Positions 5,056 to 6,095 of a DNA stretch of 6,095 nt are shown here, piece after piece. The stretch covers positions 1-6,095 of the forward strand of contig JAKCAB010000420.1 in NCBI GenBank assembly GCA_021839785.1, in the 5' to 3' direction. The position numbers and the translations under genes were made by a program. Below the pieces are notes generated by a model. The model worked only from the letters and a program-made list of their open reading frames with translations. It had not been told where the DNA came from and ran no database searches. Position 1 is the first letter of the stretch, and every line of letters starts with the position of its first letter. The stretch comes from a bacterium. GTDB lineage: Bacteria > Verrucomicrobiota > Verrucomicrobiae > Limisphaerales > J093.

Positions 5056-6095
5056 TTGCCCTCGCTCACCGACAGCCTCCGCACCGAGATCGAGTCGCAA
5101 GGCCCGATTTCGTTCGCGCGTTTTATGGCCCAGGCGCTTTACCGCCCCGAGTTGGGCTATTACGAGCGGGCGGCCGGGCGGATCGGGCGGGGCGGCGACT
5201 TTTACACCAGCGTGAGTGTCGGCAGCGTGTTCGGCGAATTGCTGGCCCGACGTTTCGCGGCGTGGCTTGGGCAAATCCCCGGCGAGCGGTTGTTGATTCT
5301 GGAGGCTGGCGCCCACGACGGCCGGCTCGCCGCCGACATCCTGTCCGCGCTACGAAAGCTCGCCCCCGATCCGGCACGGCGGATCGGCTACGGTCTGCTC
5401 GAACCTTCGCCGCAACGCCGCGAATGGCAGGCGCAAACGCTCCGCGAGTTCGCCGACCGGGTAACCTGGTACGCCAGCCTGAACGAATTGCCGCCAAGCA
5501 GCGTCGCGGGAGTGATCTTCGGCAACGAATTTCTGGACGCGCTGCCGGTCCACCGGCTGGGTTGGGACGCGCCAGCGCGTCGCTGGTTCGAGTGGCGGGT
5601 CGGCTGGGCCGGGCAGCGGTTCTGCTGGGTGCGACCGCCACGGTCCGCGACCGGCGACACGCTCGCGGCGCCACTCGCCGAGGCGCTGCAAACCGAATTC
5701 GGCGACTGGCTGCGACCGGCTTTGCTGGCGGCGTTGCCGGACGGCTACACGCTCGAAGTGCGCCCCGCAGCGACCGCCTGGTGGCGCCAGGCGGCGAAAG
5801 TTTTACGGGCCGGCTGGCTCGTGGCCATCGACTACGGATTCACCACCGCCGAGGCGCTGCGGCCGGAGCGCACGCAAGGCACGGCGCGGGCTTATGCGCG
5901 GCACCGTTACGCCGACGATCTGTTGGCGGCGCCGGGCGAACAGGATTTGACCGCGCACGTCAACTTCACGCCGTTGATCGCCGCCGGCGAAGCGGCGGGC
6001 CTGACGACCGAAGGGCTGTCTTCGCAAGCCAGCTTCCTCGTCGCAACGGCCGAAGCCGCCGGCGAAGGGGAGACGTTCGGACGCTGGAAGCCGGC
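5056..6095 (+). CDS. MidA/NDUFAF7-like SAM-dependent methyltransferase (3' end beyond the window)
   Basis: Homologue of NDUFAF7 (MidA), which in mitochondria methylates an arginine of complex I subunit NDUFS2; the role of bacterial members is not settled. About 346 residues are visible and the frame is open to the edge. Conserved blocks are GPISFARFMAQALYRPELGYY (near residues 16-36, shown across two short runs in the protein), GGDFYTS (46-52), the SAM motif region LILEAGAHDGRLAADIL (80-96), the signature NEFLDALPVHRL (157-168), VAIDYG, and toward the end GEQDLTAHVNF. Motif I reads E-A-G-A-H-D-G rather than the usual E-x-G-x-G-x-G, so one glycine is replaced. The start is uncertain: no ATG precedes the conserved region, the only common in-frame start codon after the upstream stop is TTG 5056, and ATG 5127-5125 would cut off the conserved GPISFARF. 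It follows the Rrf2 gene by 45 bp, suggesting one transcript. Confidence 0.85.
   Translation, partial: MPSLTDSLRTEIESQGPISFARFMAQALYRPELGYYERAAGRIGRGGDFYTSVSVGSVFGELLARRFAAWLGQIPGERLLILEAGAHDGRLAADILSALRKLAPDPARRIGYGLLEPSPQRREWQAQTLREFADRVTWYASLNELPPSSVAGVIFGNEFLDALPVHRLGWDAPARRWFEWRVGWAGQRFCWVRPPRSATGDTLAAPLAEALQTEFGDWLRPALLAALPDGYTLEVRPAATAWWRQAAKVLRAGWLVAIDYGFTTAEALRPERTQGTARAYARHRYADDLLAAPGEQDLTAHVNFTPLIAAGEAAGLTTEGLSSQASFLVATAEAAGEGETFGRWKP

Noticed and set aside
4363..5316. Minus-strand open frame of 317 codons over the Rrf2 gene and MidA start
   Set aside because: It has no recognisable domain and is antisense to two conserved genes.

Overview
This is a GC-rich chromosomal-looking window with weak or absent Shine-Dalgarno sequences and some non-ATG starts. 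The gene set is a truncated myo-inositol oxygenase, a Gfo/Idh/MocA oxidoreductase, a KDPG-type aldolase, a NahK-type sugar kinase, and an Rrf2 regulator next to a MidA methyltransferase. Together these suggest a heterotrophic Verrucomicrobiota-type bacterium. That placement is an inference from gene content and style; there is no rRNA or other marker gene. No IS element, phage gene, CRISPR array, tRNA or rRNA was seen.

Layout. The left edge (1-213, minus) is the N-terminus of an aldehyde dehydrogenase that runs out of the window. Upstream of it, on the same strand, lies only the C-terminal half of a myo-inositol oxygenase (322 to about 702). Its missing 5' half would lie where a complete, divergent Gfo/Idh/MocA dehydrogenase begins at 757 (757-1899, plus). 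That gene ends at a strong hairpin terminator (1920-1953) shared with a convergent minus-strand cluster. Read 5' to 3' on the minus strand, the cluster is a NahK-like anomeric sugar kinase (start 4276), a KDPG/KDPGal-type aldolase 23 bp downstream, and, after 110 bp, a small basic protein with a histone-H1-like tail (2367-2008).

The 314 bp between the kinase and the next gene hold an extended imperfect inverted repeat (4388-4477) and one AT-rich patch that may carry a promoter. Rightward from there is a probable two-gene operon: an Rrf2-family regulator (4591-5010) and a MidA/NDUFAF7-like methyltransferase (from about 5056, cut by the window end).

Functionally, the left two thirds look like carbohydrate catabolism. 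Inositol oxygenase makes D-glucuronate, the aldolase closes an Entner-Doudoroff-like uronate route, and the dehydrogenase, aldehyde dehydrogenase and sugar 1-kinase are typical partners. The oxygenase fragment lacks half of its iron ligands, so it cannot work as present here. It is either a pseudogene at a rearrangement point or a sign of an assembly join. The two most interesting points are this truncation and the pairing of a NahK-type kinase with a KDPG-type aldolase.
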